Below are positions 61,751 through 64,000 of a DNA stretch of 64,000 bases, piece by piece. The DNA is taken from NCBI RefSeq assembly GCF_002338065.1, contig NZ_DDHJ01000014.1:248001-312000 (forward strand), given 5' to 3'. Both the position numbers and the translations under genes were made by a program. The DNA is from Pseudomonas sp. UBA1879 (GTDB taxonomy: Bacteria > Pseudomonadota > Gammaproteobacteria > Pseudomonadales > Pseudomonadaceae). Each line of letters opens with the position of its first letter. The stretch's first letter is position 1. The notes under the pieces are model-generated. The model saw nothing but the letters and a program-made list of their open reading frames with translations, made no database searches and was not told where the DNA came from.

Positions 61751-62383
61751 ATGACCCGAACTCAAAAAACCGTGTTCATCCTTGTGGCCATCGTGGCGGT
61801 GGTTCTTGGCCTGACCGTTAACCGGGCGCTGTCCGGCAAAAGCCAGGGCGACCAGACCGCGCTGATCGACGCAGGGGTCATCCTGCTGCCGCAAAGCCGC
61901 ACCTTACCGGACCTGAAACTCACCGATCAGGACGGCCAGCCGGTCTCGCTGGATTCGCTCAAAGACAAATGGACGCTGCTGTTCTTCGGCTACACCTTCT
62001 GCCCGGACATCTGCCCCACCACCCTGGCCCAACTGCGCCAGATCAAAGGCGAACTGCCGCAAGAGACCGTCAACAAGATGCGCGTCGTGCTGATCAGCGT
62101 CGACCCAAACCGGGACACGCCGCAGCAGTTGAAGACGTATCTGGGTTATTTCGACAAGCAGTTCGTCGGCCTGACAGCGCCTGTCGACACCATTCAGAAG
62201 CTGGCCAATGCCGTGAGCATTCCGTTCATCCCGGCCGATACCAGCAAGCCGAATTACACCGTCGACCACAGCGGCAACCTCGCCCTCCTCGGCCCCGACG
62301 GCACCCAACGTGGCTTCATCCGCGCGCCGATCAACAACCAGAAACTGGTCGCGCAACTGCCGGGGTTGGTGGAGAGAAGGTGA
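61751..62383 (+). CDS. Sco/SenC copper chaperone
   Basis: A 210-residue membrane-anchored thioredoxin-fold protein. One N-terminal helix (FILVAIVAVVLGLTV), then the copper-binding CPDIC (Cys 84 and 88) in FFGYTFCPDICPTTL and a distal His in VDHSGNLALLGPDG. Sco proteins build the CuA centre of cytochrome oxidase or act in redox defence. By order it is PA0114-like, but no oxidase genes adjoin it. Confidence 0.93.
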   Translation: MTRTQKTVFILVAIVAVVLGLTVNRALSGKSQGDQTALIDAGVILLPQSRTLPDLKLTDQDGQPVSLDSLKDKWTLLFFGYTFCPDICPTTLAQLRQIKGELPQETVNKMRVVLISVDPNRDTPQQLKTYLGYFDKQFVGLTAPVDTIQKLANAVSIPFIPADTSKPNYTVDHSGNLALLGPDGTQRGFIRAPINNQKLVAQLPGLVERR

Positions 62384-62411
62384 AAGGTCAGGTTCGCAAA
62401 GAACGTTGAGA

Positions 62412-63185
62412 TCAGAACGCCGGAACAACGGCCCCTTTGTATTTCTCGACGATGAATTGCTTGGTCTCAGGGCTGTGCAGCGCGGCGACCAGTTTCTGAA
62501 TCGCAGGCGCGTCTTTGTTGTCTTCGCGCGTCACCAGGATGTTGGCGTACGGCGACTCCTGACCTTCGATGATTAACGCGTCCTTGGTGGGATCGAGCTT
62601 GGCGGTCAGCGCGTAGTTGGTGTTGATCAACGCCAGGTCCACCTGGGTCAGCACACGCGGCAGGGTCGCGGCTTCCAGCTCGCGGAATTTCAGCGCTTTA
62701 GGGTTCTGCAGCACGTCGCTCGGCTTGGCGGTGATGCTGGTCGGGTCTTTCAAGGTGATCAGGCCAGCCTTGACCAGTAGCAGAAAGGCACGGCCTTCGT
62801 TGGTCGCATCGTTCGGCAGTGCAACGGTCGCGCCATCCGGCAGGTCAGCCAGGTTCTTGATCTTGTCCGAGTACGCGCCGAAAGGCTCGACGTGCACCTT
62901 GGCCACGCTCACCAAATGCGTGCCTTTGCCCTTGTTGAACTCATCCAGATACGGCTGGTGCTGGAAAAAGTTGGCGTCCATGCGCTTCTGATCGACCTGC
63001 ACGTTTGGCTGGATGTAGTCGTTGAACACCTTCACGTTCAACGTCACCCCTTCTTTGGCCAGCGCAGGTTTTACGAACTCCAGAATCTCGGCATGGGGCA
63101 CCGCAGTGGCCGCCACCGTCAGGGTTTCATCGGCGTGGGCGGACAATGCGGCCACAGCAGCGAATACGGCCAACAGTTTTTTCAT
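62412..63185 (-). CDS. metQ: D-methionine ABC transporter substrate-binding protein
   Basis: A 257-residue NlpA/MetQ family protein with a cleavable signal peptide (to SAHAD; no lipobox Cys, unlike E. coli MetQ). Family blocks VAATAVPHAEILEFVKPALA, NDYIQPNVQVDQKRMDANFF and NDATNEGRAFLLLVKAGLI are present. Third gene of the metN-metI-metQ operon, 67 bases after metI. Confidence 0.93.
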   Translation of the reverse strand: MKKLLAVFAAVAALSAHADETLTVAATAVPHAEILEFVKPALAKEGVTLNVKVFNDYIQPNVQVDQKRMDANFFQHQPYLDEFNKGKGTHLVSVAKVHVEPFGAYSDKIKNLADLPDGATVALPNDATNEGRAFLLLVKAGLITLKDPTSITAKPSDVLQNPKALKFRELEAATLPRVLTQVDLALINTNYALTAKLDPTKDALIIEGQESPYANILVTREDNKDAPAIQKLVAALHSPETKQFIVEKYKGAVVPAF

Positions 63186-63252
63186 AACGCTTTACTCCTT
63201 GAAATGCGCACCCCAGGGCACGCATCTGCCGATCACGTGTCGGCCCATTCGA

Positions 63253-63927
63253 TTAACGGTGTGAGAAGTGCGCGACCAGCTTGTCGCCCACGGTTTGCAG
63301 GATCTGCACCAGCACCAGCAGCAATACGACCGTCACGAACATCACATCGTTCTGGAAGCGCTGGTAACCGTAGCGAATCGCCAGGTCACCCAGGCCGCCC
63401 GCACCCACTGCACCGGCCATGGCGGTGAACGACACCAAGGCAATCGCAGTGACCGTGATCGCCGCCAGAATGCCCGGCCGCGCTTCTGGCAGCAGGGCTT
63501 TGACAATGATCTGCCGGGTCGTGGCGCCCATCGCCTGGATCGCCTCGATGATCCCGCGATCCACCTCCCGCAGCGCGGTTTCCACCAGGCGCGCAAAGAA
63601 CGGCGTGGCGCCGGCGATCAGCGGCGGTAGCGTGCCGAGAATCCCCAGCGACGTGCCGGTGATGATTTCGGTCAGCGGCATCATCACGATCAGCAAGATG
63701 ATGAAAGGCAGCGCCCGCAGCATGTTCACGATCAGGCCGATGGTCGCGTAGACCGGCTTGTTCTCGAGCAGTTGGCGCGGCGAGGTGAGGAACATCAGCA
63801 CGCCGAGGGGCAAGCCCAGGAGCACCGTGAATGCCAGGGAAATGCCCAGCATGATCAGGGTATCGCCGGTGGCGACCCAGATTTCATACCAGTCGACGTT
63901 GGAAAACAGAGCAGCCAAAGTTTCCAT
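63253..63927 (-). CDS. metI: Methionine ABC transporter permease
   Basis: A 224-residue permease with five membrane helices and the EAA loop IIEAIQAMGATTRQIIVKAL. The start ATG overlaps the metN stop by one base (TGATG). Works with MetN and MetQ in methionine uptake. Confidence 0.96.
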   Translation of the reverse strand: METLAALFSNVDWYEIWVATGDTLIMLGISLAFTVLLGLPLGVLMFLTSPRQLLENKPVYATIGLIVNMLRALPFIILLIVMMPLTEIITGTSLGILGTLPPLIAGATPFFARLVETALREVDRGIIEAIQAMGATTRQIIVKALLPEARPGILAAITVTAIALVSFTAMAGAVGAGGLGDLAIRYGYQRFQNDVMFVTVVLLLVLVQILQTVGDKLVAHFSHR

Positions 63928-64000
63928 CAGCGCAGGACCTCCATGTGAACGTCAGCTGCGGTGAAGCGAGCAAACGCGGCCTCCATGTCGCCGCCAGTAA
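63927..64000 (-). CDS. metN: Methionine ABC transporter ATPase, C-terminal fragment
   Basis: The last 24 codons before the window edge read TGGDMEAAFARFTAADVHME then VLR and stop. Position directly before metI and the VHMEVLR ending identify it as the C-terminus of MetN. The rest lies outside the window. Confidence 0.8.
   Translation of the reverse strand, partial: TGGDMEAAFARFTAADVHMEVLR

Noticed and set aside
63618..63631. Perfect ops-like GGCGGTAGCGTG on the forward strand
   Set aside because: It lies antisense within metI, far from any forward-strand operon, so it is most likely chance. Its presence also shows how easily weak ops matches arise.

Overview
The window is an oriC-proximal segment of a Pseudomonas chromosome, most likely from the P. 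fluorescens/P. syringae side of the genus. It opens with the end of gyrB. From the plsC/hdtS homologue onward the gene order resembles, from memory, the start of the P. aeruginosa PAO1 map: plsC, gmhB, glyS, glyQ, tag, lpxL-like, TPR gene, trkA, rsmB, fmt, def, tsaP, dprA, tsaC, qor, hemF, aroE, betC, trpA, trpB, trpI, then HAD, gamma-CA, prlC, radical SAM, carbonic anhydrase, SulP, sco. DNA is GC-rich. Many intergenic gaps hold inverted pairs of the Pseudomonas REP type (GTAGGAG...GCTTGCTCGCGAT and relatives). A palindromic ParB site (parS) lies just after gyrB.

Region 1 (about 1.0-17.7 kb) lies between gyrB and plsC. It holds a Wzx/Wzy-type exopolysaccharide locus: an outer-membrane barrel, a short export protein, a Wzc-like tyrosine autokinase, a priming glycosyl-1-phosphate transferase, a flippase, a GT2 transferase, a polymerase-like protein, a reverse-strand GH5 glycanase, a GT26 transferase and a reverse-strand acyltransferase. 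A large GH63-like glycosidase and an MFS transporter follow.

Region 2 (17.9-24.1 kb) is core: phospholipid acyltransferase, heptose phosphatase, glycyl-tRNA synthetase, 3-methyladenine glycosylase and a lipid A acyltransferase homologue. Region 3 (24.2-27.9 kb) is an AT-richer accessory island. It encodes a Tde1-like toxin (Ntox15-type HxxD domain behind a glycine-rich hydrophobic segment) followed by three tandem, diverged Tdi1-like immunity genes. A remnant of the 3' end of the neighbouring TPR gene marks the far edge and records how the island arrived.

Region 4 (27.9-38.6 kb) is core: TrkA, 16S rRNA methylation, initiator-tRNA formylation and deformylation, TsaP, DprA, TsaC, quinone reductase, HemF and AroE. 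Region 5 (38.7-42.3 kb) is a choline-sulfate module (betC, choX and a divergent LysR regulator). Region 6 (42.4-53.1 kb) mixes trpBA/trpI with small stress or envelope genes: a CigR/RcnB-like protein, DUF883, dodecin, two DUF1161 proteins, OsmC, a lipoprotein and a zinc aminopeptidase. Region 7 (53.2-64.0 kb) holds prlC, a zinc ribbon protein, a TpbA-like phosphatase, a radical SAM protein with a good LexA box, carbonic anhydrase plus SulP transporter, an orphan Sco, and metNIQ running off the end.

The most notable items are the toxin with three immunity paralogues and its insertion scar, the compact exopolysaccharide locus beside the origin, the parS site, the excess of perfect DnaA boxes, the SOS box, and the apparent absence of an aa3 oxidase cluster next to sco.
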